Of a stretch of DNA of 64,000 nucleotides, positions 44,698 through 53,378 are shown in pieces (the first letter of the stretch is position 1; each line of letters starts with the position of its first letter). Both the position numbers and the translations under genes were made by a program. The stretch is from Phycisphaeraceae bacterium (GTDB taxonomy: Bacteria > Planctomycetota > Phycisphaerae > Phycisphaerales > Phycisphaeraceae): positions 1 to 64,000 of the forward strand of contig JADZCD010000018.1 of the NCBI GenBank assembly GCA_020851735.1. Reading direction: 5' to 3'. The notes beneath the pieces are model-generated. The model saw nothing but the letters and a program-made list of their open reading frames with translations. It ran no database searches and was not told the DNA's origin.

Positions 44698-46307
44698 AAG
44701 GACACCTCCTGCCGTTGGTGATCCCGGATCGTCCATCGGCGGACGGACTGGCCGATCAGGAACAAGAAGAAGACGGTGACCAGCACGATGAATCCCACGG
44801 ACAGGCCGACCACGCGGTCCGCGAAGATGGCCTTGATCATGTTGCCTTCTTCCGTGGTCCACTGCTGCCAGATCCAGCCGGCGAAGATCACCAGCAGATA
44901 GGCCGGGGAGACGTATTTGAGCATATAGCCGATCCAGCGCGGGATGCGGATGGCCGCCCCGCGATCGATCTCCGCCAGGCCTTTTTCCGCTCCCAGCACC
45001 CAGCCGAATAAAACCGTCTGGAACAACGCCAACACGAAGATAAAGAATGTGCCGACCCAGAAGTCGAACGTGGCCAAGGCCGTCGCGCCGGCCGAGAAGT
45101 AGAGCACGAACATCGCGCCGATGAGCGTGATGAACCCCAGCATCGCCACCGACGTTTTGCGGTTCAGGCCCAACCCTTCTTCGAGCAGCGCGATGGCCGG
45201 CTGGAGCATCGAGATGGAGCTGGTGATCGCCGCCAGGAACAACAGGAAGAAGAAGAGAAAACCGACAAATTGCCCCAGAGGCATGGACTCAAAAACCATC
45301 GGCAGGGTGACGAAGCCCAGGGTGAAGGACGAATCGGCCACCTCGGCCACCGCCGTGGCGCCCAGGAAAATGAACGCCGCCGGGATGGTGATCAGTCCGC
45401 CCAGCGCCACCTCACAGAACTCATTGCCCGCGCAGCTGGTCAGCGAGCTTAAGGCCACGTCGTCCTCGCGCTTGAGGTAACTGGCGTAGGTGATGATGAT
45501 CCCGAAGCCCACCGACAGCGAGAAGAAAATCTGGCTGGTGGCCTCGAGCCACATTTTCGAATTCTTGAGCGACTCCAGCAGGCTCTTGCCCTCGACGTCC
45601 GGATTCCACATGAAACCCAGGGCCGGATTGACCTTCTCCCAGGGCAGGGTCAGCACGCGCAGCAGCACCAGCAAGGCGCAGACGACCAAGGCCGGCATGG
45701 CGATCAGGCAGAACTTCTCGATGCCTTTGGACAGGCCGCGGTAGATCAGCACAAAATTGGCCAGGAAGCAGATCAGCAGGAAGGTCAAGGCCGTCTGTCC
45801 GCCCAGGACCATGGCGTCGCCATCATTGGCGCTGCCGATGAAGCTGCCAAAGAAATCCTGGAAGACCTGCTTATTGATCGACCCGTCGGCCAGCCGGGCG
45901 ACTTGGCCCAGGCCGGCCATCCTGCCCGTCAGGAAGAACCAGGCATAGGCCAGGCACCAGGCCTCGAGCACGACGTAGTACATGTAGATGCCCACCGGCA
46001 CCAGAAGGCCGATCACGCCGACGTAGGGCGAAAACCTGCGCGGCCAGATGGCGCGGAAGATGCCCGGCGTGGAGTTATAACCCCGCGCCCCGCCGTAGCG
46101 GCCCATCGCCCATTCCGCCCACGCCAAAGGCAGACCCAGGAGAAACAGGGCTACGAAGTACGGAATCATGAACGCTCCGCCCTCGTATTTGGCGGCCAAG
46201 CCTGGGAAACGCAGAAAATTGCCCAATCCCACCGCGCTGCCCATCACTGCCATGATCACACCCAAACGGGTTCCCCAGGATTCGCGTGGCTTGGTCAGGT
46301 CCGTCAT
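44694..46307 (-). CDS. Sodium:neurotransmitter symporter (NSS/LeuT family)
   Basis: 537 residues, 12 TM segments expected. It begins with the LeuT-like unwound helix motif GSAVGLGNFLRFPGLAAKYEGG (Na+ and substrate site). Other conserved segments include YYVVLEAWCLAYAWFF (TM3) and FFSLSVGFGIIITYASY (TM6). It probably imports amino acids such as methionine or alanine with Na+ at the inner membrane. The C-terminal gene overlaps the small subunit gene. Confidence 0.92.
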   Translation of the reverse strand: MTDLTKPRESWGTRLGVIMAVMGSAVGLGNFLRFPGLAAKYEGGAFMIPYFVALFLLGLPLAWAEWAMGRYGGARGYNSTPGIFRAIWPRRFSPYVGVIGLLVPVGIYMYYVVLEAWCLAYAWFFLTGRMAGLGQVARLADGSINKQVFQDFFGSFIGSANDGDAMVLGGQTALTFLLICFLANFVLIYRGLSKGIEKFCLIAMPALVVCALLVLLRVLTLPWEKVNPALGFMWNPDVEGKSLLESLKNSKMWLEATSQIFFSLSVGFGIIITYASYLKREDDVALSSLTSCAGNEFCEVALGGLITIPAAFIFLGATAVAEVADSSFTLGFVTLPMVFESMPLGQFVGFLFFFLLFLAAITSSISMLQPAIALLEEGLGLNRKTSVAMLGFITLIGAMFVLYFSAGATALATFDFWVGTFFIFVLALFQTVLFGWVLGAEKGLAEIDRGAAIRIPRWIGYMLKYVSPAYLLVIFAGWIWQQWTTEEGNMIKAIFADRVVGLSVGFIVLVTVFFLFLIGQSVRRWTIRDHQRQEVSL

Positions 46308-46774
46308 GCAAATGCCCCTTTACCTTGGCTGCGAAATGTTCCAACCGCGCACAACATAATCCCCAGGCCCCGAAACACAACCCCCCCGGAAGCCGCGGAA
46401 GCCCCCGGAACCCGCGGAACCTCTGGCACACGGAAGGTGCCAAGGGTGATCTTGGCAGTTCATGGCGAATGGCGAATGACGAATGGCTGAATTGCCGATC
46501 TCCGATTGCCGATGTTCGATGTGAAAGATACGAATTGCCCGATCGCTCGCAGGGCGCAATTTCTCTCCAAACCTCATACCCCATACCCCATACCCCAGAC
46601 CCCAGACCCCAGTCTCTGGTTTTCATTGGCCATTTGCCATTCCATCTTGCCTTCTCCCCAACCCGCCAATCCCCAACCTCCATCCCTGTCGCTTTTCCCC
46701 CCGAAACTGTCGAAAATCACTACAATCTTCCCGCTGCTGTTCTTGCTCGAAACCAACCACCCGCGGTCAATCTC
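46308..46774. repeat. Intergenic repeat field between the NSS transporter and DedA genes
   Basis: No gene is supported. Contents: CCCCGGAAGCC units (46379-46425), then GCGAATGGCGAATGACGAAT and CGATCTCCGATTGCCGATG heptamers (46460-46525). CCCCATA/CCCCAGA/CCCCAGT tandems follow (46570-46612), and CCCCAACC-like units (46660-46690). The CCCCATA and CCCCAGA arrays resemble the short tandemly repeated repetitive (STRR) heptamers of filamentous cyanobacteria. Confidence 0.75.
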
Positions 46775-47437
46775 ATGCTCAATCAGATCATCGACATCCT
46801 GCTCCACCTCGACCGCCACCTTACCCAGATCACTTCGGACTACGGCGCCTGGACATACCTGATCCTCTTCATGGTGATTTTCTGCGAGACCGGCCTGGTG
46901 GTCACCCCGTTTTTGCCCGGCGACTCTCTGCTTTTTGCCGTGGGCGCCCTAGCTGCGTTGGGCTCCCTGAATTTCTGGGTGCTGGCGATTCTGCTGATCA
47001 TCGCCGCCGTGGTGGGCGACAGCGTCAATTACCAGATCGGCCACATCCTTGGCCCCAAAGCCCTGAACCGTCCCAACAGCCGATTCCTTAAAAAAGAGCA
47101 CCTCGATCGCACCCACGCCTTTTTCGAAAAATACGGGGGCAAGACCATCATCATCGCCCGCTTTGTCCCCATCGTCCGCACCTTCGCCCCCTTCGTCGCC
47201 GGCGTGGGGGCCATGACATATCACCGTTTTCTGTTCTACAACGTCGTCGGCGGCGTGCTCTGGGTGATGAGCTTTCTGATTGCCGGGTACTGGTTCGGCA
47301 ACGTGCCGTTCGTCAAGAAGAATTTCTCCCTGGTCATCCTGGCCATCATCGTGATCTCCATGCTGCCGGGCGTGATTGAAATTTGGCGGGCGCGCAGGCA
47401 AAATCGCCGGGCCTCCTCGGAATCGTCCTCCGTTTAA
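46775..47437 (+). CDS. DedA/SNARE-associated family membrane protein
   Basis: 220 residues with several TM helices. The DedA motif FxRxxPxxR is represented by ARFVPIVRTFAPFVAGVGAMTY, and the glycine-rich GDSVNYQIGHILG segment is also typical. It carries the acidic PFLPGDSLLF residues needed for lipid/proton-coupled flipping. DedA proteins support membrane lipid transport and tolerance of stress. The ATG at 46775 has only a weak ribosome-binding site; a longer frame upstream is translated repeat. Confidence 0.88.
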   Translation: MLNQIIDILLHLDRHLTQITSDYGAWTYLILFMVIFCETGLVVTPFLPGDSLLFAVGALAALGSLNFWVLAILLIIAAVVGDSVNYQIGHILGPKALNRPNSRFLKKEHLDRTHAFFEKYGGKTIIIARFVPIVRTFAPFVAGVGAMTYHRFLFYNVVGGVLWVMSFLIAGYWFGNVPFVKKNFSLVILAIIVISMLPGVIEIWRARRQNRRASSESSSV

Positions 47438-47460
47438 CCGTTTACCTTCGGGAGTCTGTC

Positions 47461-48459
47461 ATGAACGTTCTCGTCACCGGCGGCGCAGGCTACATCGGCT
47501 CGCACGCTGTCAAGCGTCTGCGTGAGGCCGGCCACCGCGTGGTGGTCATTGACAACCTCTTTCGCGGGCATCGGGCTGCCCTGGCCTCTGCCAAGGACGT
47601 GGTTTTTGAGCAATTAGACCTCCGCCAGACGCAGCCGATCGCGGACCTGCTCCGCCGCCACCAAGTGGAGTGCGTCATGCACTTTGGCGCCTTGGCCTAC
47701 GTCGGGGAGTCCGTCACCGAGCCGTTGCGCTATTTCGACAACAACACCGGCGGGACCATCAGCCTGCTGGCAGCCATGAAGGACGCGGGCGTTAAGAAGA
47801 TCGTCTTTTCCTCCACCTGCGCCACCTATGGCCAGCCGCCGTCGATGCCGATCGTCGAAACCATGCCCCAATCGCCGATCAACCCCTACGGTTGGTCCAA
47901 GCTGTTTGTCGAGCGCATCCTCAAGGATGTGGCTGGTTCCGACCCGGAATTCTGCTTTGCTGCTCTGCGCTACTTCAACGTGGCTGGCTGCGCGGCTGAC
48001 GGCTCCATCGGCGAGGACCACACCCCCGAAACCCACCTGATTCCTGTGATCCTTCAGACCGCGCTGGGCCAGCGGCCCGAGGTGACCATCTTGGGCGACG
48101 ACTACCCCACGCCCGACGGCACATGCGTGCGCGACTATATTCACGTTGAGGATCTGGTGGACGCTCACGCCGTGGTGATGGCGGCCCTGCGTCCGGGCGA
48201 ACAGCGGATCTACAACCTGGGCATCGGCAAGGGCTACAGCGTTAAGCAGGTGATCGAATCCGCCCGTCGCGTCACCGGCTGCCCGATTCCCGCCAAGATC
48301 GGCCCGCGCCGTCCCGGCGATCCTCCGGAGCTTTATGCCAACCCCCAGAAGATACGTCAGGAACTGAACTGGCAGGCGAAGTACACCAACATTGACGACG
48401 TGGTCGCCACCGCTTGGAATTGGTTTAAGCAGAATCCCCGCGGGTATCCGAAGCGGTGA
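47461..48459 (+). CDS. galE: UDP-glucose 4-epimerase
   Basis: 332 residues, extended SDR. NAD-binding GGAGYIGSH at residues 7-15. Catalytic Tyr143 and Lys147 are in NPYGWSK, and Ser/Thr at 117-119 are in FSSTCATYG. Also VRDYIHVEDL and NLGIGKGYSV are typical of GalE. It interconverts UDP-glucose and UDP-galactose for surface polysaccharide or galactose metabolism. It is 23 bp after the DedA gene. A GGGAG site precedes the ATG. Confidence 0.95.
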   Translation: MNVLVTGGAGYIGSHAVKRLREAGHRVVVIDNLFRGHRAALASAKDVVFEQLDLRQTQPIADLLRRHQVECVMHFGALAYVGESVTEPLRYFDNNTGGTISLLAAMKDAGVKKIVFSSTCATYGQPPSMPIVETMPQSPINPYGWSKLFVERILKDVAGSDPEFCFAALRYFNVAGCAADGSIGEDHTPETHLIPVILQTALGQRPEVTILGDDYPTPDGTCVRDYIHVEDLVDAHAVVMAALRPGEQRIYNLGIGKGYSVKQVIESARRVTGCPIPAKIGPRRPGDPPELYANPQKIRQELNWQAKYTNIDDVVATAWNWFKQNPRGYPKR

Positions 48460-48473
48460 GGGAAAAGAAGTGG

Positions 48474-48620
48474 TGAATGCCGAGTGTCGAATGACGAATG
48501 TCGAATGAGAACCAGGTTCTAGGGGCTAGGGTCCGGGGATTGCGCGCTGCGAGCGAGGGAGGAATTTATGTTTTTCACATAGAACATCGGCAATCGGCAA
48601 TTCAGCAATTCGACACTCGC
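48474..48620. repeat. Heptamer repeats (GTCGAAT and ATCGGCA types)
   Basis: GTCGAATGACGAATGTCGAA (48493-48512) with GAATGCCGAGT before it, and ATCGGCAATCGGCAATTCAG (48588-48607). It lies between the convergent galE and the mre-downstream small gene. No gene is seen in 48460-48642. Confidence 0.7.
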
Positions 48621-48642
48621 CCTTGTTCCCCAGACCCCGCAA

Positions 48643-48873
48643 TCACCGCCCCCGGTTGAACCAATCCAGAATCAGCAGCACCACCATGCCGCCCACGCAC
48701 AGGCCGATGCCGATCAGGATCGCCCACGTACCGACCCAGAAGCCCATGCCTCGCTGCGGTCGCCACGCCCCGTCTTCGCCCATTAATTCCTCGATCTCCT
48801 GCTCGTCACGCTCGGAGGCCTGCTCCTGATCCTCGCGTGCGGCGGCGTCATCTTCGTCCTGGTGCTGGTTCAT
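48643..48873 (-). CDS. Small single-TM protein after mreD
   Basis: 76 residues from the ATG at 48873, which has a GGAAGG site 9-10 bases upstream. The N-terminal half is very acidic and Gln-rich (QDEQASERDEQEIEELMGED-like). It is followed by one TM helix (about 48-70: GFWVGTWAILIGIGLCVGGMVVLLIL) and a short basic end. No family is recognised. It is placed after mreD in the same direction, with a palindromic repeat in between. Confidence 0.65.
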   Translation of the reverse strand: MNQHQDEDDAAAREDQEQASERDEQEIEELMGEDGAWRPQRGMGFWVGTWAILIGIGLCVGGMVVLLILDWFNRGR

Positions 48874-48914
48874 GGCTGCCATCCTTCCCCCGATTGCGAT
48901 TCCCCAAGCCGCGG

Positions 48915-48963
48915 GTGCCACACAGCATTTTCCGGGCGGCGCAGCGTGCTGTGTGCCGGCTTT
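48915..48963. repeat. GTGCCACACAGC-type palindrome downstream of mreD
   Basis: GTGCCACACAGC..GTGCTGTGTGCC (48916-48959) ends 12 bp before the mreD stop. It is the same family as the elements at 2158, 44290 and 44393, with a TTTTCCGGGCGGCGC insert in the loop. Confidence 0.75.
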
Positions 48964-48975
48964 GCCCCCCATCCC

Positions 48976-49536
48976 TTAGTTTCGCCGATGCTTGCTGAGC
49001 ATCGGGAATCCCCAGAGGGGATCGGTCCACATCAGCAGTTTGCCCACCGGCAGCGCCCAGGCCGTCGTATACAGCAGGTCAAAAAACCGCCGCACCAGTT
49101 GCTCAGGGGCGTCCCAACCCGCCACCATCTCGCCGGGCACGAAATCCAACCCTCGAATGGTCAATACCGCCACGATCATCAACTGGGCCATCAACCCGCC
49201 GAAAAACACGGTCATCGCCACGGTGATGGCCGAGCCCCGGAACACCAGCCCCCGGAATTGGAGAGCGGTATACCCTGCCAACAGGAAGCCCAGCGCGGCC
49301 GGGCCCAGAATGTCCAGCGGGCGGCCGTCCATCGGGGCCGCGGCGCTTAGATCCGTCAGCAGTCCCAGCACCAGGGCCGCCCAGCCCACCGTCAATGGCG
49401 GAGCGGACAGTCCCACGTAAATCACCAGAATTAACAGAAAGCTCGGCGAGGCAGCGCCAAGATGCACCAATCCCCGTAGCCCGATCTCCAGACCCAGGCC
49501 CAGGAAAGCCGCGATTGCGAATACCGGCCAGCGCAT
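48976..49536 (-). CDS. mreD: Rod shape-determining protein MreD
   Basis: 186 residues with five or so TM helices (about 2-20, 35-60, 75-95, 100-128, 155-175). It matches MreD in size, topology and position after mreC, with DLSAAAPMDGRPLDILGPAALGFLLAGY in the usual cytoplasmic-loop/TM region. It anchors the MreBCD complex that directs lateral cell-wall growth. An AAGGG site is upstream of the ATG. Confidence 0.8.
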   Translation of the reverse strand: MRWPVFAIAAFLGLGLEIGLRGLVHLGAASPSFLLILVIYVGLSAPPLTVGWAALVLGLLTDLSAAAPMDGRPLDILGPAALGFLLAGYTALQFRGLVFRGSAITVAMTVFFGGLMAQLMIVAVLTIRGLDFVPGEMVAGWDAPEQLVRRFFDLLYTTAWALPVGKLLMWTDPLWGFPMLSKHRRN

Positions 49537-49568
49537 CGTCTCTTAGCCCTTTCGATTCCCAGCTTGCC

Positions 49569-50441
49569 TTACCTTGAGCTTCGCTGGGCTTCCACAGGCA
49601 CCAGCACCACCACACGACTTAGATATTCCAGGTTCACGCGGGGCTTGACCACCACGCGCTTGAAATTGAGCGGATCGTCGTCGCCGGTGATCTTGATCAC
49701 CTGGCCAATCACCAGCCCCCAGGCTTCCTGCGGCCAAGCCCCGCCGCTCAGGTGAGCCAGATCGCCCACTTCGACCTGCCGCTGATGCTCCGTGCTCAGC
49801 CAGAACGCCCCTTGCCCGCCGTCTTCCTTCGGGTCGTACCGCAACAGGCCCACCAGCTCGCGCTTGGGCTCGGCGGTCGGCGGTACGATCCGCGCCTCGA
49901 GCATCGTCCCTTCCGAGGAGATCAATCCCACCGAGGCGGTCATCGTCCCCGCGTCCACCACGCGGCCGACCAGATTCACCCCGTCGGTTACCACCAGGTC
50001 TTTGACGACCCCGTCTCCCGCGCCCCGGTTGATCGTCAGCACCACGCTGCCGGATCTTCCCGACCACGAGGTGACCCGGGCGGACATTAAATCCACGGCC
50101 TCCATGTGCACCGTGCCCGCCTGGGCCATGCGTGCCAGACGCTCGTATTGCGCGATGGTCTCCCGTGCCTCGGCCAGCTCGGTTTCCAGCTGCCGGATGC
50201 GCCGCAGTTCCTCCACCCGGTTGTCGGCCACCTCCAGCGTCAGTTCCGTGTCCCGACCGCCGCGCAGCGCCAGCGCCAGACTGTGCAGGGGATCGGTGAT
50301 CGGCGTGATGGCGATGTCTTTTAAATGCCGAAATCGGCTCCACAATACGTGCCCCACCGGGTCGGGCAGAAAGCTGCCGGCCAGCAGCAAAGCCGCCATG
50401 CCCCCCAGGACGCGCCGTTGTGTGAGCATGCGATCATTCAT
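49569..50441 (-). CDS. mreC: Rod shape-determining protein MreC
   Basis: 290 residues. A membrane anchor is at about 10-25, a coiled coil at about 65-105 (RVEELRRIRQLETELAEARETI), then the beta-rich MreC core: VTSWSGRSGSVVLTINRGAGDGV, then DGVNLVGRVVDAGTMTASVGLI. The C-terminal IIKITGDDDPLNFKRVVVKP region is also typical. It links MreB in the cytoplasm to the peptidoglycan synthases. It lies 180 bp after mreB, with a terminator in between. Confidence 0.9.
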   Translation of the reverse strand: MNDRMLTQRRVLGGMAALLLAGSFLPDPVGHVLWSRFRHLKDIAITPITDPLHSLALALRGGRDTELTLEVADNRVEELRRIRQLETELAEARETIAQYERLARMAQAGTVHMEAVDLMSARVTSWSGRSGSVVLTINRGAGDGVVKDLVVTDGVNLVGRVVDAGTMTASVGLISSEGTMLEARIVPPTAEPKRELVGLLRYDPKEDGGQGAFWLSTEHQRQVEVGDLAHLSGGAWPQEAWGLVIGQVIKITGDDDPLNFKRVVVKPRVNLEYLSRVVVLVPVEAQRSSR

Positions 50442-50482
50442 GAACCAGCTGATTCCTTCACCCTAAGTGTAACCTCACCCCC

Positions 50483-50586
50483 TCGCCCCCGGAAGCTCCC
50501 CCGGCCGCCGGAAGTGGTTTCCGCGGAAGTTCGGGGGGATGTTCGTGGCCTTTCCAAACAAAAAACCCAGGCATTTTTCCTGGGTT
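50483..50586 (-). terminator. Terminator of mreB with flanking CTTCCGGGGG-type repeats
   Basis: The hairpin AACCCAGG / CCTGGGTT (50564-50571 / 50579-50586) is followed on the minus strand by TTTTTGTTTGG. It ends mreB about 36 bp after its stop. Before mreC the DNA contains CCCCCGGAAGC and GGAAGTGGTTTCCGCGGAAG units (50484-50530). mreC must therefore have its own promoter or depend on readthrough. Confidence 0.8.
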
Positions 50587-50621
50587 CAAGATTGTTTGTC
50601 AGATGATGCCCCGGGTTCCCC

Positions 50622-51674
50622 TTACAGGGCGTCCAAGTCGCTTTCCATCGTCTTTTTCCACTCTTCGAGGTGTTCCAGATAGATGGCTGTGCCCCGGGCC
50701 ACGCAGGTCAAGGGGTCGTCGGCAATGCGGACGTCCAGACCCGTGGCATCGTGAATCACCTGGGCGATCCCGCGTAACAGAGCGCCGCCGCCGGCCAGGC
50801 AGATGCCGTTTTCCACAAGGTCCGCGGCCAGCTCCGGCTCCAGGCGCTCGAGCGTCCGCGTCACGGTTTCGATGATCGCGTTCAAGGGTTCCTGCAGGGC
50901 ACTGCTGATTTCGTCCGAGGTCACCACCGTCTTGCGCGGCAGGCCAGAGATCATGTCCCGCCCGCGTACTTCCATCGTCCGGGCGTTGCCGTCCGGCACG
51001 GCGGTGCCGATTTCGATCTTAATCCGCTCGGCGGTCTGCTCGCCGATCAGGAGGTTGTAGGCCTTTTTCATGTGGTTGATGATCGCTTCGTCCAGGTCGT
51101 CGCCGGCCACGCGCACCGATTCGCACTGGGCGATGTCGGCCAGACTCATCACGGCCACTTCCGTGGTGCCGCCCCCGATGTCCACGATCATCGAGGCTGT
51201 GGCTTCGACGATCGGCAGGTTAGCGCCGATGCCGGCGGCCAACGGCTCTTCCACCAGGTACACCCGCCGCGCCCCGGCCCGCTCGGCCGAGTCGAGCACC
51301 GCGCGCTTTTCCACCGCGGTAATACCGCTGGGCACGGCGATCACCACCCGCGGACGCGGGAACGGCCGCCGACCGTTGACCTTGCGGATAAAGTACGAGA
51401 GCATCGCTTCGGTAATTTCAAAGTCGCTGATCACCCCGTCCTTGAGCGGCCGAATCGCCGTGATGCTGCCGGGCGTTTTGCCCAGCATCTCCTTGGCCAC
51501 CCAGCCCACCGCGTTGCCGTTGTTGATGACCTTGTTCGTGCCTTTCTGCACCGCGACCACGCTCGGCTCATTAAGCACGATACCTTCCCCGCGCACGCAT
51601 ACGAGCGTGTTGCAGGTTCCCAGGTCGATCCCCATGTCCACACTGAACCAGCTTAGGATGTTGTCAAGAAACAA
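50622..51674 (-). CDS. mreB: Rod shape-determining protein MreB (actin homologue)
   Basis: 350 residues. Nucleotide-binding GIDLGTCNTLV, MLGKTPGSITAIRPLKDGVISDFE, then DIGGGTTEVAVMSL and GICLAGGGALLRG. It forms filaments under the membrane that position wall synthesis. It starts at a TTG (51674) preceded by AAAGGGG; the in-frame Met at position 14 (MGIDLG) lacks the usual N-terminal amphipathic residues, so the TTG start is preferred. It heads the mreBCD order and has its own terminator. Confidence 0.96.
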   Translation of the reverse strand: MFLDNILSWFSVDMGIDLGTCNTLVCVRGEGIVLNEPSVVAVQKGTNKVINNGNAVGWVAKEMLGKTPGSITAIRPLKDGVISDFEITEAMLSYFIRKVNGRRPFPRPRVVIAVPSGITAVEKRAVLDSAERAGARRVYLVEEPLAAGIGANLPIVEATASMIVDIGGGTTEVAVMSLADIAQCESVRVAGDDLDEAIINHMKKAYNLLIGEQTAERIKIEIGTAVPDGNARTMEVRGRDMISGLPRKTVVTSDEISSALQEPLNAIIETVTRTLERLEPELAADLVENGICLAGGGALLRGIAQVIHDATGLDVRIADDPLTCVARGTAIYLEHLEEWKKTMESDLDAL

Positions 51675-52027
51675 CGGCCATGGCCCCTTTAGTAGTCACT
51701 CGGCTGCCGATCGGGCACTTTTTCGGGTGCATCTATCCGCACCCCGCCCAGCCAATCGCGGCGGATCGGGAGCCATAACCCTGGCTCGCACATTTACCGA
51801 TCTTACCACCAAATCGACCAGATGGCCTTTCCCCATTGAATCCCCCCCCCGGAAGTTGCCCCCTTAACTATCCCCCGGAAGTTCCCCCGGAAGTTCTGCC
51901 TCACCCTGCAGGCTGGCCAAGGGAGCCAAGCCGTGCCATTGGCTGGACATCCAGGTGGCTGCAGCATCACCGCGTCCCCCCAAAAGGGGGATCGTTGGTC
52001 GTGTCATGTGCAAAAGTCAGATGACCG
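51675..52027. repeat. Intergenic region with CCCCCGGAAGTT units
   Basis: About 350 bp upstream of mreB (on its strand) and downstream of the small membrane gene. Three CCCCCGGAAGTT units lie at about 51846-51897. The hairpin CCCCC-AAAA-GGGGG at 51976-51991 has no T-tract. No gene is seen. The mreB promoter should be in 51680-51840 but no convincing hexamers were found. Confidence 0.7.
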
Positions 52028-52243
52028 CTATTCCAAAGAATGAATCCAACCAGCCGACGGAATCACCGCGAAGGGATTGGATCCCCCCGTCATCTTGGCG
52101 TTCTTGACTCCCACGTAGACCACCGCCACCAAGAGCGCCACGACCGCCACGGCTGCCAGCACGGTGTAAATGTCGCCGCCGCTGGAGGCTGTCATCCGCC
52201 GTCCCGGTGTGCCCGGCCGTCCTGTGCCGCCTGCCTGGGTCAT
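52028..52243 (-). CDS. Small single-TM protein downstream of the coiled-coil gene
   Basis: 71 residues: a Gly/Thr-rich N-terminus, one TM helix (about 24-42: IYTVLAAVAVVALLVAVVYVGV), then a C-terminus with NPFAVIPSAGW. GGGAGTTTGG precedes the ATG at 52243. It is 52 bp after the coiled-coil gene in the same direction; a partnership with it is inferred. No family is recognised. Confidence 0.6.
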   Translation of the reverse strand: MTQAGGTGRPGTPGRRMTASSGGDIYTVLAAVAVVALLVAVVYVGVKNAKMTGGSNPFAVIPSAGWIHSLE

Positions 52244-52295
52244 AGACCAAACTCCCAAAATAAGTCCCTGGCTGTCCGCAACTCCACGATCCCGA

Positions 52296-53171
52296 TCACA
52301 GCCCGCCCGTCCGTACGGCGTCGCCGTTGGCGATCGCGCCCTGCTGCAGAACGACACGACCCACGCTCGAATCCTCATCCACCAGCGTGATGACCAGCGT
52401 CCCTAGGAACTGGTCCCCGCGGTAGACGATGAATTTCATGTTCTCGGCCACCTGATCCTTTTTGCCGATGTTCAGCTGGGCGAAGGTCTCGCCGGCCACC
52501 GCCTCGATCTTCTGCACCTGCCCGTGGATCGCCACCTCGGGCACATAGGGTGCCGCGGCCGAGGTCTTGGCCATCATCTGGTCGCGAATGTCCTGGGGCA
52601 GCTTGGTAATGCGATTCTCATAGTCCCGCAGGGTCTCTTCCCGGGCGGCTAAGTCTTCGCGCAGCCGGCGGATGGACACGCTGGCGGTCTGGAACTGGCT
52701 GGTCAGCTCGTTGACCTGATCGGTGGCTTCCACGAGCTTCAGCTCCAGCTCGACCATCTTGTCGCGGCGTTCGGTCAATTCGCCGCGCATGGCGTCGAGC
52801 ATCTTGGAGAGTTGGTCGTTGGCGGCCGCCAGGCGGGATTGGTCCGCCTTGGTCTGGGCCAGTTCGCCGATGCGGCTTTCGTTCTCGCCGCGGGCCTGGG
52901 CCAGCTGGGTCTGCAGCAGATTGATCTGCGTGGTCTTGGCGTTGGCTTCCGCCTGGTAACGGGCCACCAGCTCGTTGTCGTTTTCCTCGGCAGCCGTGGC
53001 GCGGGATTCCGCCACCCGGGCGCTGGCCTCGGCGGCGGAACGCTGGGCGCGTTCCTGCTCGTATTTGCTCTTGTATTGCTCCTGGTTGGCCACGAAGGGC
53101 ACGACCAGAGCTACCAGAACTACTGATAGAACCGTTACCAAAACCACGAGGACTTTGGTCAAAACGCTCAA
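52296..53171 (-). CDS. Membrane-anchored coiled-coil protein
   Basis: 291 residues. TM at about 6-28 (KVLVVLVTVLSVVLVALVVPFV), then a long coiled coil at about 30-205 (QEQYKSKYEQERAQRSAAEA, ELTERRDKMVELELKLVEAT and similar). A C-terminal beta domain follows (about 215-291: HGQVQKIEAVAGETFAQLNI). The C-terminal pattern recalls a small SH3/OB-like fold. Its function is unknown; the location beside mreB suggests an envelope role. Confidence 0.75.
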   Translation of the reverse strand: MSVLTKVLVVLVTVLSVVLVALVVPFVANQEQYKSKYEQERAQRSAAEASARVAESRATAAEENDNELVARYQAEANAKTTQINLLQTQLAQARGENESRIGELAQTKADQSRLAAANDQLSKMLDAMRGELTERRDKMVELELKLVEATDQVNELTSQFQTASVSIRRLREDLAAREETLRDYENRITKLPQDIRDQMMAKTSAAAPYVPEVAIHGQVQKIEAVAGETFAQLNIGKKDQVAENMKFIVYRGDQFLGTLVITLVDEDSSVGRVVLQQGAIANGDAVRTGGL

Positions 53172-53378
53172 GGGAACCTCCTTGGCAACGCTTAAGGGTC
53201 CGTCGGCCGCTTACTAGGCCCTTTTGGGCCGATCAAGGACGCAAGCAGGTGGGGATTAAAGGATTAACCCCTGCCGGCCTTTTTGTCAAACACAATTCAC
53301 TCTTCACAATCACGCCTGAGCACTTTTTATCACCCCGAAAGTGTACTTTTTTTGGGCCGCCCCAGGGGGCAGGATGGT

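Noticed and set aside
46570-46612. CCCCATA/CCCCAGA arrays considered as a CRISPR array
   Set aside because: Units are 7 bp with no spacers and no cas genes are present.
51976-51991. CCCCC-AAAA-GGGGG hairpin considered as a terminator
   Set aside because: It has no T-tract on either strand.
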